Positions 7,901-17,324 are shown, counted from the first letter of the stretch. The stretch: 64,000 nucleotides of DNA from an uncultured Candidatus Saccharibacteria bacterium (GCA_946408595.1 CAMJSX010000003.1:32613-96612), one strand, 5' to 3'. Numbers and translations: made by a program. The notes: generated from the sequence alone by a model not told the origin.

Positions 7901-10096
7901 ATGTTCAAACGAATTGTAAAGAGAGACGGAAAGATCGCCAAATTTGATCCCGAGAAAATTACCAATGCGATTGCAAAAGCTGGGTTGGCAACGGAAGAAT
8001 TCAAATATGATAGAGCAAAAGCTTTAACTGAGAAAGTATTAGAGCGCGCTGAAGAGCAAATTAAGGCTCGCACCCCAAATGTCGAGCAGATTCAGGATAT
8101 TGTAGAAGAAGTTTTGATGGACTCTTCATTCAAGAAAACCGCAAGAGCTTACATCCAATATCGTCAAGAACGTTCTCGTATTCGCGATGCCAAATCTGAT
8201 CTCATGATGATTTACCGTACCATTTCCCACGCGGACGCTTCAGAAGATTCCGATGTGAAGCGTTCAAATGCTAACGTCGATGGCAACTCCGCCATGGGCA
8301 AAATGCTCCAATTCGGCGCCGAAGGCTCGAAGGTGTTTGCCAAGACATTACTACTTCGCCCAGATATCGCAGCGGCTCATGATAATGGCGACATCCACAT
8401 TCACGATCTAGATTTCTATGCTACTGGTACCTTGACCTGCTGTCAATCAGACCCGTTTGTATTATTCGAAAATGGCGGGTTTAACACTGGTCACGGCCAT
8501 CTAAGAACACCAAATTCAATCAGTTCTTACGGTGCTTTGGCAGCAATTTTGCTCCAAGCCAACCAAAATGAACAACACGGTGGTCAATCTATTCCAAACT
8601 TTGATTATGCAATGGCGCCAGGCGTCAACAAATCCTTCAGAAAAGCCCTCAAGCGAAATCTCGATAAATACAACAAATTCACCAAGAAAAAGATTGAGCT
8701 AGATGTTAAAGACAGTTATGAATACGGCGACGATAAGAAATTAGAGAAGGCTAAGTGGCCACGCGAAGTTGTTGAAGCCGCCAACGAAGATGTCGAGCGC
8801 GAAACTTTGCAGGCTATGGAAGGCTTTGTCCACAACCTCAATACCATGCACTCACGTGCTGGTGCTCAGGTGCCATTTACTTCAATTAACTTCGGCACCG
8901 ACACCACACCATCTGGACGTTTGGTTTCTCTAGACTTACTCCAGGCCACCGAAAATGGTCTCGGCAAAGGTGAAACTCCAATCTTCCCAATCTCCATTTT
9001 CAAGGTTAAGGAAGGTATCAACTACAATCCAAAAGATCCTAATTACGACTTGTTCAAAAAAGCTATGGAAGTATCCGCCAAGCGTTTGTTCCCGAACTTC
9101 TGTTTCATCGATGCTCCATATAATCTCAAATATTACAAAAAAGGTGATTACCGCACCGAAATTGCCACCATGGGCTGCCGCACTCGCGTATTCTCCTCAG
9201 TTTTCCCAGAATCTGACGGCATCGTCACTGGTCGTGGCAACCTTTCCTTCACCACGGTCAATCTAGTCCGCATCGGTATCAAGCACGGCATTTGCCTCGG
9301 TGAAAGAAAAGAAGCTGACTGGGAAGGATTCTACAAAGAGTTAGACGAGAAGATGGACCTAGTAAGAGACGAGCTTCTCGAGCGCTTTGAATTCCAAGCC
9401 AACCAACACGTCAGAAACTTCCCATTCTTGATGGGCCAAGGCAACTGGTTCGGCTCTGAAAAGCTTGGTTGGAATGACACCTTGCGTGATGTGATTAAAC
9501 ACGGCACCTTATCAATTGGCTTTATCGGCCTAGCAGAAACCTTGGTAGCCATGACTGGCAAACACCACGGTGAAGATGAAGATGCCCGCGAGCTTGGTCT
9601 TGATATCATCACTCATATGCGTGAAAAATGTGACTCATATTGTAAGAAGCACAAACTAAACTTCTCACTTCTTGCCACCCCGGCAGAAGGTATCGCTGGT
9701 CGCTTCACCAAAATTGACCGCAAAGAATACGGCAAGATTAAAGGTGTCACTGACCGAGAATTCTACACTAACTCATTCCACGTGCCAGTCTACTATCCAA
9801 TTTCCGCTTTCGAAAAGATTGAAATTGAAGCACCATATCATAATCTCTGTAACGCTGGACATATTACTTACATTGAACTCGATGGCGATCCATCACAAAA
9901 TATCGCTGCCTTCGAATCCGTAATTCGCAAAATGCACGATTGTGGCATTGGCTACGGTTCAGTTAACCACCCAGTAGACCGCGATCCAGTCTGTGGATTC
10001 TCCGGCATCATCAAAGGTGAGCGCTGCCCACATTGTGGACGTCTCGAAGGTGATGTGCCATTTGAAAAAGTCTGTAGCTGCGCGAAAGGCAAATAA
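7901..10096 (+). CDS. nrdD: Anaerobic (class III) ribonucleoside-triphosphate reductase, atypical C terminus
   Basis: Reduces NTPs to dNTPs under anaerobiosis. An N-terminal ATP-cone (about 1-95) is followed by the catalytic barrel with the NrdD segments IHIHDLDFY, TLTCCQ and MGCRTRVF, which carry active-site cysteines. The start is the ATG at 7901 with AAGGAGG 8 nt upstream; the frame from 7874 is an artefact. The C terminus is odd. After Cys698 and CPHC (709-712) the protein ends FEKVCSCAKGK, where other NrdDs have RVxGYL with the radical glycine and a further 20 or more residues. nrdG overlaps the stop codon by 1 nt, arguing against a simple sequencing error. Confidence 0.9.
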   Translation: MFKRIVKRDGKIAKFDPEKITNAIAKAGLATEEFKYDRAKALTEKVLERAEEQIKARTPNVEQIQDIVEEVLMDSSFKKTARAYIQYRQERSRIRDAKSDLMMIYRTISHADASEDSDVKRSNANVDGNSAMGKMLQFGAEGSKVFAKTLLLRPDIAAAHDNGDIHIHDLDFYATGTLTCCQSDPFVLFENGGFNTGHGHLRTPNSISSYGALAAILLQANQNEQHGGQSIPNFDYAMAPGVNKSFRKALKRNLDKYNKFTKKKIELDVKDSYEYGDDKKLEKAKWPREVVEAANEDVERETLQAMEGFVHNLNTMHSRAGAQVPFTSINFGTDTTPSGRLVSLDLLQATENGLGKGETPIFPISIFKVKEGINYNPKDPNYDLFKKAMEVSAKRLFPNFCFIDAPYNLKYYKKGDYRTEIATMGCRTRVFSSVFPESDGIVTGRGNLSFTTVNLVRIGIKHGICLGERKEADWEGFYKELDEKMDLVRDELLERFEFQANQHVRNFPFLMGQGNWFGSEKLGWNDTLRDVIKHGTLSIGFIGLAETLVAMTGKHHGEDEDARELGLDIITHMREKCDSYCKKHKLNFSLLATPAEGIAGRFTKIDRKEYGKIKGVTDREFYTNSFHVPVYYPISAFEKIEIEAPYHNLCNAGHITYIELDGDPSQNIAAFESVIRKMHDCGIGYGSVNHPVDRDPVCGFSGIIKGERCPHCGRLEGDVPFEKVCSCAKGK

Positions 10097-10656
10097 TGGC
10101 AGAGAAAATTGATTGGGATAAATTAGCTGTGGAGCGAATGGGGGCCGCTCCACAGCCACCAAAAGGCATGATACGCCTCTCAGGCCCGCTAGAGCACGAT
10201 AACATCGTCAATGGCGATGGTCTTAGAGCAGTTATCTGGACTCAAGGATGTCCGAATCATTGTAAAGAATGTCAAAATCCAGAAACTTGGGACTACGAAG
10301 CCGGTTTTCTCGTCAGCACCAAAGAGATTTGTGAAAGATTAAAAGAGTTCAAAGGCCAAGCCGGATTAACCTTCTGTGGTGGCGAACCATTCGTCCAACC
10401 AGAAGCCTGTAAAGAGATTGCTGACTGGGTCCGCAAGAACTTAGGCTGGAATGTCTGGTCATTTTCAGGCTTTACCTATGAGCAAATCAAAAAAGCCGGT
10501 GGTGCACAGTGGGAATTTCTAAAATCTCTCGACGCCCTTATCGATGGTCCGTTTATCATTGGTCTGAAGGATTTAAGTCTCAGATATCGTGGTTCCAAAA
10601 ACCAAAGACTACTCCATCTTGAATATAAAACAGGCAAGATTTTAAAGATTGAATAA
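10096..10656 (+). CDS. nrdG: Anaerobic ribonucleotide reductase activating protein
   Basis: Radical-SAM activase of 186 aa that installs the glycyl radical on NrdD. The iron-sulfur motif C-x3-C-x2-C appears as CPNHCKEC near residue 52, and the SAM-binding GGEP follows in TFCGGEPF (about 93-100). The ATG overlaps the nrdD stop codon by 1 nt, so translation is coupled. Length and motif order are normal for NrdG, which makes the missing radical glycine in its NrdD partner more puzzling. Confidence 0.95.
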   Translation: MAEKIDWDKLAVERMGAAPQPPKGMIRLSGPLEHDNIVNGDGLRAVIWTQGCPNHCKECQNPETWDYEAGFLVSTKEICERLKEFKGQAGLTFCGGEPFVQPEACKEIADWVRKNLGWNVWSFSGFTYEQIKKAGGAQWEFLKSLDALIDGPFIIGLKDLSLRYRGSKNQRLLHLEYKTGKILKIE

Positions 10657-10668
10657 CGTACATCGTGA

Positions 10669-10674
10669 TATAAT
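10669..10674 (+). promoter_or_regulatory. -10 box upstream of the 10718 gene
   Basis: TATAAT just after nrdG; it would give a leader of about 38 nt that contains GGAGG. It probably adds a second entry point for the downstream operon. Confidence 0.5.
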
Positions 10675-10717
10675 ATTAATAGCAAGTAAGTAATGGAGGA
10701 ATATGGAGAGTCTAAAT

Positions 10718-11557
10718 ATGTTCACGGTGACTCCTATGAGTCAACGAATTGAACTAAAGCCTGGCGAAACATACAAAGGTTCGATTACCGTAGTAAACCC
10801 CGACAATGCAGAAAGTGATTTTACATATAAAGCCGAGATTTCATCATATGGCGTAGTTGGAGAAGGCTATAATGTAGATTTCTTAACGTCGACCGAGCAT
10901 ACACAAATTACCAAATGGATCACGATTGAAAATCCAACTGGAGTAGTCAAACCAAATGAATCAGTTAAGATTAATTTCAGCATTAAAGTCCCAGAGACGG
11001 CTCCAGCCGGTGGTCAATACGCGGCTATTTTAATTAGCTCAGCCGATGATGGCACTAGCAGCGACGGTCTAGCAGTCAAAAACATTTTTGAAATGGCCAG
11101 CTTAATCTATGCCGGTGTTGATGGCGAGACTGATCGTAAAGGTGAAATTCTCGAAAACAATGTCCCAGGATATGTCACCGCCGTTCCAATTCAGGTCAGC
11201 GCTAAAGTGACAAATGAAGGCAAAGTCCATGAAATCGCCAAAGTTGCCCTTGAGGTAAAGAGCGTCTTCTCATCTAAAGCGATTTATCCAACAGAAGGCG
11301 AAAGTGGCATCATTGAAGAAGTCATCATGCCAGATACTACCAGAGCAATGAGCCGAAACATTGAAGGTATTTCTCCACTAGGTATTTATAACGTTACACA
11401 AACAGTCACTTATATGGGCAACGTCTTAACCACCCAAAAACTAGTAGTCGCCTGCCCAATTTGGTTCTTAGTATTAGTTGTTCTAACCGTAAGCGCTATT
11501 ATCTTCTCAATTGTGAAATCCATTAAGAAACATCGCAGTAAAAAAGAAGTATTTTAA
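10718..11557 (+). CDS. DUF916/WxLIP-like Ig-fold protein with C-terminal membrane anchor
   Basis: A protein of 279 aa from ATG 10718, which has GGAG 9 nt upstream; ATG 10703 in the same frame is the alternative. Residues 1-110 resemble the DUF916 beta-sandwich (LKPGETYKGSITVVNP, then APAGGQYAAILIS), and a second beta-rich domain follows. One membrane segment near 245-268 ends in a basic tail (KKHRSKK), which predicts the Ig part outside. Neither start gives a signal peptide, so export would need an unusual route or an annotation I cannot see. It overlaps the next gene by 1 nt. Confidence 0.7.
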   Translation: MFTVTPMSQRIELKPGETYKGSITVVNPDNAESDFTYKAEISSYGVVGEGYNVDFLTSTEHTQITKWITIENPTGVVKPNESVKINFSIKVPETAPAGGQYAAILISSADDGTSSDGLAVKNIFEMASLIYAGVDGETDRKGEILENNVPGYVTAVPIQVSAKVTNEGKVHEIAKVALEVKSVFSSKAIYPTEGESGIIEEVIMPDTTRAMSRNIEGISPLGIYNVTQTVTYMGNVLTTQKLVVACPIWFLVLVVLTVSAIIFSIVKSIKKHRSKKEVF

Positions 11558-12624
11558 TGATCTATTTAGACTATGCAGCCACGGCGCCTCTTTTGCCAGA
11601 AGTGTTAGATGCTATGCACGGCGCAGAAAAAGAGCTTTTTGCTAACGCATCGGCGCTTCATACGCCAGGGCATTTGGCAAAAAATGAAATTGAAAAATGT
11701 CGTGAGCTCCTAGCCAAGATAGTTCATGCCGAACCAGAAGAAATCATATTCACTTCCAGCGCCTCCGAAGCAAACAACACAGTAATTCGTACTTTCGAAG
11801 GGTGTCAAATTGAAACATCACCCTTAGAACACCATTCAATTATTGAAACTGCCAAGATATATGGCGGCAAAAAGCTACCCAAATTATATTCTTATATGTT
11901 GGCCAATAATGAAACAGGTGAATTTCTGAAACTGCCATCAAAAAAAGAAGGTGAGTATTTGCATTCCGATTTAACTCAAGTACTAGGCAAAATGCCAATC
12001 GATGTAAAAGGGCTAGGACTAGACTATGCGACATTTTCAGCTCACAAAATTGGTGGTCCAGTCGGCGTAGGCGCTCTATATGTTAAAAATGGAGCACCAT
12101 TTAAACCCCTAATCATTGGCGGTAATCAAGAGAAAAAACGTCGTGGTAGCACGTACAATACTATCGGGATTGTTGGCTTCAAAGCAGCATTAGAATATAT
12201 TGAAAAAAATCGTACCTGGGAAAAATATGACCACGAAATACGTGAACTTCGGGATACTTTAGCAAAACGCATTTTATCAGAAATTCCAGGCAGCAGCCTA
12301 AATACAGAAATCGACAAAGATAAATCGCTACCAAATATTCTAAACGCTTCTTTCGCTGCGGCCGAAGGTGAATCAATTCAACTATATCTAGATGCCGAAG
12401 GAATTATTGTTTCAACTGGTTCAGCCTGTGCAGCAGGTGACATTAAACCTTCACACGTTTTAATGGCCAAGACCGGTGACGCTGAGGTAGCGCATTCATC
12501 AATTAGATTTTCATTTGGGCCAGCAAATACCATGAAAGATGTCGAAAAAGTAATGGATGTATTGCCGGGTATTATTGCAAAATTACAAGGTATGAGTACA
12601 ATTAAAATGAAGGATATAAAATGA
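11557..12624 (+). CDS. nifS: Cysteine desulfurase (NifS/IscS type)
   Basis: PLP enzyme that takes sulfur from cysteine as a persulfide for Fe-S cluster and thio-tRNA synthesis. The PLP lysine is Lys164 in TFSAHKIGG and the active cysteine is Cys291 in TGSACAAGD, the class I (NifS/IscS) loop. Length (355 aa) is slightly short but complete. It sits between the DUF916-like gene and iscU with 1-nt and 4-nt overlaps; pairing with IscU indicates Fe-S cluster assembly. A second, SufS-like desulfurase is at 47999. Confidence 0.94.
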   Translation: MIYLDYAATAPLLPEVLDAMHGAEKELFANASALHTPGHLAKNEIEKCRELLAKIVHAEPEEIIFTSSASEANNTVIRTFEGCQIETSPLEHHSIIETAKIYGGKKLPKLYSYMLANNETGEFLKLPSKKEGEYLHSDLTQVLGKMPIDVKGLGLDYATFSAHKIGGPVGVGALYVKNGAPFKPLIIGGNQEKKRRGSTYNTIGIVGFKAALEYIEKNRTWEKYDHEIRELRDTLAKRILSEIPGSSLNTEIDKDKSLPNILNASFAAAEGESIQLYLDAEGIIVSTGSACAAGDIKPSHVLMAKTGDAEVAHSSIRFSFGPANTMKDVEKVMDVLPGIIAKLQGMSTIKMKDIK

Positions 12625-13034
12625 GTGACGGTAAAACCGAAGAACAAGACTGGGTTTATTCTGACATCGTAAAAGATCATTTTTTAAACCCACGAAATTT
12701 TCTAATGGGAAATGAATCTAATTTTAAGTACGATGCCATGGGGCTAGTAGGCAATCCAATCTGTGGCGACCAGATGAAAATGTATATTAAAGTGCAAGAT
12801 GATAAAATCGTCGATATCCGTTGGAAAACTTATGGCTGCGCTTCGGCCATTGCCTCAACGTCTGCCTTATCAGAACTTGCTAAGGGAAAGACCTTGGATG
12901 ACGCGCTTTTAATCTCGGCTAAAGATATTGATAACTACTTAGGCAATTTACCAAAGCATAAATTTCACTGTTCAATATTAGGGCATGATGCTCTTCGTGA
13001 TGCAATTAATAATTATAGGAGTAATAAAAAATGA
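12621..13034 (+). CDS. iscU: Fe-S cluster scaffold, IscU/NifU N-domain
   Basis: Cytoplasmic scaffold of 137 aa on which [2Fe-2S] clusters are built with sulfur from the upstream desulfurase. The three conserved cysteines are Cys48 (GNPICGDQ), Cys73 (YGCASAIAS) and Cys117 (KFHCSILG). It overlaps nifS by 4 nt and gpsA by 4 nt. Likely clients encoded here are NrdG and, less directly, rubrerythrin. Confidence 0.94.
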   Translation: MSDGKTEEQDWVYSDIVKDHFLNPRNFLMGNESNFKYDAMGLVGNPICGDQMKMYIKVQDDKIVDIRWKTYGCASAIASTSALSELAKGKTLDDALLISAKDIDNYLGNLPKHKFHCSILGHDALRDAINNYRSNKK

Positions 13035-13810
13035 AAATCGCGATTATGGGTGCTGGAGCGTTTGGAACGGCTCTTGGTGGGATTCTAGCCGACAAAGGTT
13101 ATGATATCGATTATTATGACTCTAAATTTGAGCACGAAAGTCTATCCGATGTATTAAAAGGTGCTAAGTATATTCTACTTGCAGTACCATCTAAATCTGC
13201 ACCATATGTATTACCATACTTACCAAAAAACGTCCCGCTCATCGTAGCAACTAAAGGTATTTTATCAGACAAGACCTTTGCTGGTTTCAAAGATTATATG
13301 GTCTTATCTGGCCCAGGTTTTGCCGATGATATCAAAGCCGGCAAGAAGACTAAACTCACCGCGACCGATCAAAGAGTAATTGATATGTTTGAGACAGATT
13401 ATCTCACATTTGACTATACAACTGATGAACGTGGCGTTTTAATGTGTGGCGCACTTAAAAATGTTTACGCAATCCTCGCTGGTATTCTCGGTTTGAAGCG
13501 AGATACTGATGCTTGGCGAGAATTCGTATTTGAAGTGGCAGATGAAATGAGGAGTATTCTAGCCTATAACGGGGCTGAGGCCAAAACTGTTGATCTAGTA
13601 TGTGGTATCGGCGACTTGAAACTAACCTGTGGTTATCCATCTAGAAACTACGAATTTGGAGATTTACTAAGAGGTGATCCAAATTATCAACCAGAAAAAA
13701 CCGTTGAAGGAGTTAGCGCCCTGAAAAAAATCAAACGGAATGAAATAGTCTTACCAGAAAACCTACCGCATCTGGATGATCTAATCTCACGGAGTGAAAA
13801 ATGGGCCTAA
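13031..13810 (+). CDS. gpsA: NAD(P)-dependent glycerol-3-phosphate dehydrogenase, short form
   Basis: Reduces dihydroxyacetone phosphate to sn-glycerol-3-phosphate for phospholipid synthesis, which fits plsC-like, cdsA and pgsA genes elsewhere in the window. An N-terminal Rossmann motif (GAGAFGTALGG), the catalytic lysine in CGALKNVYAI and GIGDLKLTCGYPSRN are all present. It is 259 aa against about 330 in E. coli, with the first domain shortened. It overlaps iscU and the helicase gene. Confidence 0.9.
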   Translation: MKIAIMGAGAFGTALGGILADKGYDIDYYDSKFEHESLSDVLKGAKYILLAVPSKSAPYVLPYLPKNVPLIVATKGILSDKTFAGFKDYMVLSGPGFADDIKAGKKTKLTATDQRVIDMFETDYLTFDYTTDERGVLMCGALKNVYAILAGILGLKRDTDAWREFVFEVADEMRSILAYNGAEAKTVDLVCGIGDLKLTCGYPSRNYEFGDLLRGDPNYQPEKTVEGVSALKKIKRNEIVLPENLPHLDDLISRSEKWA

Positions 13811-16800
13811 ACGAAGGACAGAAAAGAGCGGTAGAGTATCTAGACGGTCCGCTCCTTGTCTTAGCCGGTCCAGGCACAGGTAAAACCCAGTTACTATCCG
13901 AAAAAGTAGCATATATATTAAAAAACACTGATACAAACCCAGAAAATATTTTGTGTTTAACTTTTACTGAAAGCGGTGCCAAAAATATGCGCGAGCGCTT
14001 GAAAGCCATCGTAGGCAAAGATGGAATGAAGGTAAATATTGGTACCTACCATGCATTTGGCCAAGACATCTTAGCTCAGTACAAAAATTACGCCGATGAT
14101 TACAATCGAAAACTCGACGCAGCCATAGACGAGGTGATGCAATATAAAATCATCAAATCACTGCAAGATAAGTTGCCAGGAAACGATATTTTAAGAGGAG
14201 ATAAAGTAAAAGATATCATTTCCGTCATTTCCGAGGCTAAAACAGCCAACCTGACGGCAGATGATTTATTGAAAATCGCCAAACAAAATTTCGAAGATTC
14301 AGCTGTGTTGTCAGAAGTAATCTCACCGTTCTTGCTACAGGTAGTACCACGCAAATTTAAGGAATCATTAGAAAACGCCTATCAACCGATCTATGAACTT
14401 CTCAAAAATCACGAAAATGATAAACCGATATTAAAAAAAATTGAACGCTCCATCGCGGTACTTGCACGAGAATTAAAACAAGCAATTGTTCTCGCAGAAG
14501 AATCAGAGAGTATTGCACCGCTCACTAAATGGCGAAATGATAATTTCGAAAAAGACAGTAAAGGGAATTACTGCCTAAAAGATAGAATTGCTAACAAAAA
14601 ATTATTGTCCTTAGGCCAAATGATGCTCGAATACGAATCATTTCTCGCTGAACATGGTCTATTTGATTTTGATGATATGATAGAGGAAGCAGCTAAGGCT
14701 CTACAAAACAATGATGGCTTTAGAATGACCTTGCAAGAACGCTACCAGTATATATTATTAGACGAATTTCAAGATACCAACCCATCACAATTCGAGATAG
14801 TTAAACAGCTTACCGATTACGAAAAGCCGATGATTATGGCAGTTGGAGATGACGACCAGGCAATCTATGAATTCCAAGGAGCCATGAGCTCTAATTTGAC
14901 AGATTATCAAAAACATTATAAAGCTGAGGTCATGGCCCTAACGGAAAATTACCGTAGTACACAAGAGATTTTAGATTTTTCGCATCATATTATTGAGCAG
15001 GCGCCTGACCGATTTGGCGACAAAGAACTAGTAGCTCACAAAAGCGCACCAAAATCATCCCAGATCTACCGCTATGAATTTAATTCCTCAGACCTAGAGT
15101 TTGGTTTTATCGCCGATAAAATTGCCGAACTAATTAAAAGTGGTGTTAAACAAAGCGAAATTGCCGTCATCTCATACAAATCGAAATATTTTGAACCGCT
15201 ACTACCATATCTAAAAGCACACGATGAAATCAAGATTGCCTACGAAAAGCGCGATAACTTGTTCGAAGACACTAGAATTCATCAGTTACTAGCCCTTGCT
15301 AGATTTGTAGACGAAATCGCGAGCGAAACCAAACCAACCGTGCAAATCATGGAAGTATTATCCTTCCCATTCTTTGAGCTACCAATGCTTGACGTTTTGA
15401 AACTCGCCGCACATGCTAAAGCAGAAAGACGGACTATATTTGACTGCCTAATGGAAACGGAAGATCCAAAATTAAAAACCGTAGCCGAAAAAATTGCCGA
15501 ATTGATTAAGGAATCCTTCAGCGAAACTCTAACAGGGATGCTCGGATATTTTACGACATTAATGAAAATCGATAAACTCGATGAATATGATAGGTTTTTG
15601 TACTATGAAAACTTGGCAGCATTAAGAGGTAAGCTAATCAAACATTTTGGCGACAAATCATTGAAACTCCACGATCTTATTGAAATGGTTGACGATTACG
15701 AAGCCGCCGAAATGCCGCTAAATTCTTCAAGCCCATATCGCGAGGCAGACGAAGCTGTCCAAATACTGACTGCTCACAAAGCAAAAGGCCTAGAATTTGA
15801 ATACGTCTTCATTATTTCAGCTGATCACACGGCGTGGGGTAAAGGAAAGGGCAATAATACCTTCTTAAGTCTTCCTAAAAACCTCATTCAAATCAGGCAT
15901 ACCGGCATCACAGATAGCGAAAGATTAAGAGTGCTATATGTAGCGTTAACGCGAGCAAAAAGTGCACTATATATTACTAATTCGCTGTATGATTTTGATG
16001 GTAAAAGCCCAGAACGGCTAGAATACCTAGAAGAATACGTCAAAAAGGACGAAAGCGGGAAAGAAAGCATCGTCTCGCCATTCTTACCAACAAATTATGT
16101 AAAAACAATTGAAGTAAACCAAGATTATGCCAAACATGAAAAAGATATTAAAAACTGGCTAGCGGCTTACATAGCCAAAACGCCAGACATGCGTGAATTT
16201 TACAAGAATAAAATGTCGAACTTTAAAATGTCCGCATCGGCATTAACGAATTTCGTAGATATTATATATGGTGGCCCACAATCATTCTTCGAAAGATATG
16301 TCTTGGGCGCGCCAAGTGGGCCAGAAACCTGGCCATTGATGCTCGGTAATCTAATGCACGCCACATTTGAAGAAGTTACTAATAATAATCTATCCGACGA
16401 AAAAGCAGTACAATTCTATCTAGCGGCCGTAGAAAAATACGACGCCAAAGAAGAAGATAAGAAAATATTACGCGACAAAGGCGTTATCAACCTCGAACTT
16501 GACTTAAAACAATTTGGGGACATTATTCGTAACGGTCTTGCTGAACTAAACTTCTACGCTGATAAAATAGCAGTGGAAGGTGTACCAGTCACAGGGAAGA
16601 TCGACCATATCGTCATCGATGAAAAGAATAAAACTATCGAAATATATGATTACAAAACCGGTGGCTATCATCCTGAAAAATGGCAAACTATGCCAAACCT
16701 ATATGGCTACATGTTGCAATTAGAATTTTATAAACTACTCCTCAACAATTCCATCAAGTATCGCGACTATAAAGTCACTAAAGGCCATATTCTATTTGTC

Positions 16801-17013
16801 ATGCAAGATAAGTATGAAGAAGTACACGATAAAGAATATGAATTCAACAAAGAAGATGAAACAGAATTCATGAAATTATTAAAGGCGATCTATCACCAAG
16901 CCACCACACTAGAGTTTCTTGATGACAAATCTCTATTTGTCGAAGCCGACAAGAGAAATACCATGAAAAATGTCCACGAATTCATCGAGCTTTTGCTTGC
17001 AAAATCTAGCTAA
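13801..17013 (+). CDS. UvrD/PcrA-type helicase fused to a RecB-like nuclease domain
   Basis: Superfamily 1A helicase of 1,070 aa. Motif I is GPGTGKT (23-29), motif II LLDEFQDT, motif III region DDDQAIYEFQGA, motif V region LTAHKAKGLEFEYVF and motif VI region LYVALTRAK. The C-terminal part (about 780-1060) holds a PD-(D/E)XK nuclease core with GKIDHIVID and IEIYDYKTGG, as in AddA/AddB and RecB. It probably acts in double-strand-break repair or processing of incoming DNA. It is last in the operon from 10718, overlapping gpsA by 10 nt. No AddB or RecC partner is visible here. Confidence 0.9.
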   Translation: MGLNEGQKRAVEYLDGPLLVLAGPGTGKTQLLSEKVAYILKNTDTNPENILCLTFTESGAKNMRERLKAIVGKDGMKVNIGTYHAFGQDILAQYKNYADDYNRKLDAAIDEVMQYKIIKSLQDKLPGNDILRGDKVKDIISVISEAKTANLTADDLLKIAKQNFEDSAVLSEVISPFLLQVVPRKFKESLENAYQPIYELLKNHENDKPILKKIERSIAVLARELKQAIVLAEESESIAPLTKWRNDNFEKDSKGNYCLKDRIANKKLLSLGQMMLEYESFLAEHGLFDFDDMIEEAAKALQNNDGFRMTLQERYQYILLDEFQDTNPSQFEIVKQLTDYEKPMIMAVGDDDQAIYEFQGAMSSNLTDYQKHYKAEVMALTENYRSTQEILDFSHHIIEQAPDRFGDKELVAHKSAPKSSQIYRYEFNSSDLEFGFIADKIAELIKSGVKQSEIAVISYKSKYFEPLLPYLKAHDEIKIAYEKRDNLFEDTRIHQLLALARFVDEIASETKPTVQIMEVLSFPFFELPMLDVLKLAAHAKAERRTIFDCLMETEDPKLKTVAEKIAELIKESFSETLTGMLGYFTTLMKIDKLDEYDRFLYYENLAALRGKLIKHFGDKSLKLHDLIEMVDDYEAAEMPLNSSSPYREADEAVQILTAHKAKGLEFEYVFIISADHTAWGKGKGNNTFLSLPKNLIQIRHTGITDSERLRVLYVALTRAKSALYITNSLYDFDGKSPERLEYLEEYVKKDESGKESIVSPFLPTNYVKTIEVNQDYAKHEKDIKNWLAAYIAKTPDMREFYKNKMSNFKMSASALTNFVDIIYGGPQSFFERYVLGAPSGPETWPLMLGNLMHATFEEVTNNNLSDEKAVQFYLAAVEKYDAKEEDKKILRDKGVINLELDLKQFGDIIRNGLAELNFYADKIAVEGVPVTGKIDHIVIDEKNKTIEIYDYKTGGYHPEKWQTMPNLYGYMLQLEFYKLLLNNSIKYRDYKVTKGHILFVMQDKYEEVHDKEYEFNKEDETEFMKLLKAIYHQATTLEFLDDKSLFVEADKRNTMKNVHEFIELLLAKSS

Positions 17014-17025
17014 AAATCTTATAAT
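16997..17025 (+). promoter_or_regulatory. Promoter of the 59-aa zinc-finger gene
   Basis: TTGCAA, 17-bp spacer, TATAAT, overlapping the end of the helicase gene. A hairpin ATTTCGC/GCGAAAT (17034-17050) follows in the leader. Confidence 0.7.
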
Positions 17026-17079
17026 ACTGCTAAATTTCGCACAGCGAAATAAATCGTACTTTGAAAGGGGGTGGCATGA

Positions 17080-17259
17080 TTGACTTGGTCATGTCCAAGA
17101 TGTGGAAAGGTTTTCCTTTCCGAAAAGGCACGCGATAGCCATGTCGCAGAGTGTGGATTAGGCTATAAGCCTAAGAAATGCTACCACTGTGATGGCACCG
17201 GATATGATGTCTGGCGTCGCAAGTGTATCTACTGTGGAGGTAGCGGCAAGCTACCGTAA
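17080..17259 (+). CDS. 59-aa double zinc-finger protein, TTG start
   Basis: Small gene missed by ATG-based calling. A TGA immediately precedes the TTG, so the TTG is the only start that covers the whole frame, and a strong Shine-Dalgarno (AAAGGGGG) ends 8 nt upstream. Residues 5-25 fit C-x2-C-x12-H-x3-C exactly, a C2HC zinc finger. Residues 34-57 hold two CxxCxGxG units (CYHCDGTG and CIYCGGSG) as in the DnaJ cysteine-rich domain. It has its own promoter and terminator, so it is a complete unit. It may be a nucleic-acid-binding or chaperone-like protein; the function is unknown. Confidence 0.88.
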   Translation: MTWSCPRCGKVFLSEKARDSHVAECGLGYKPKKCYHCDGTGYDVWRRKCIYCGGSGKLP

Positions 17260-17268
17260 TTTACCCCA

Positions 17269-17298
17269 GGCAAGGTAATAAACCTTGCCATTTTTTTT
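17269..17298 (+). terminator. Rho-independent terminator after the zinc-finger gene
   Basis: Stem GGCAAGGT / ACCTTGCC with a 5-nt loop, then a run of eight T. Confidence 0.95.
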
Positions 17299-17324
17299 AT
17301 TCTGTGGTAAAATAAATGCTAATT

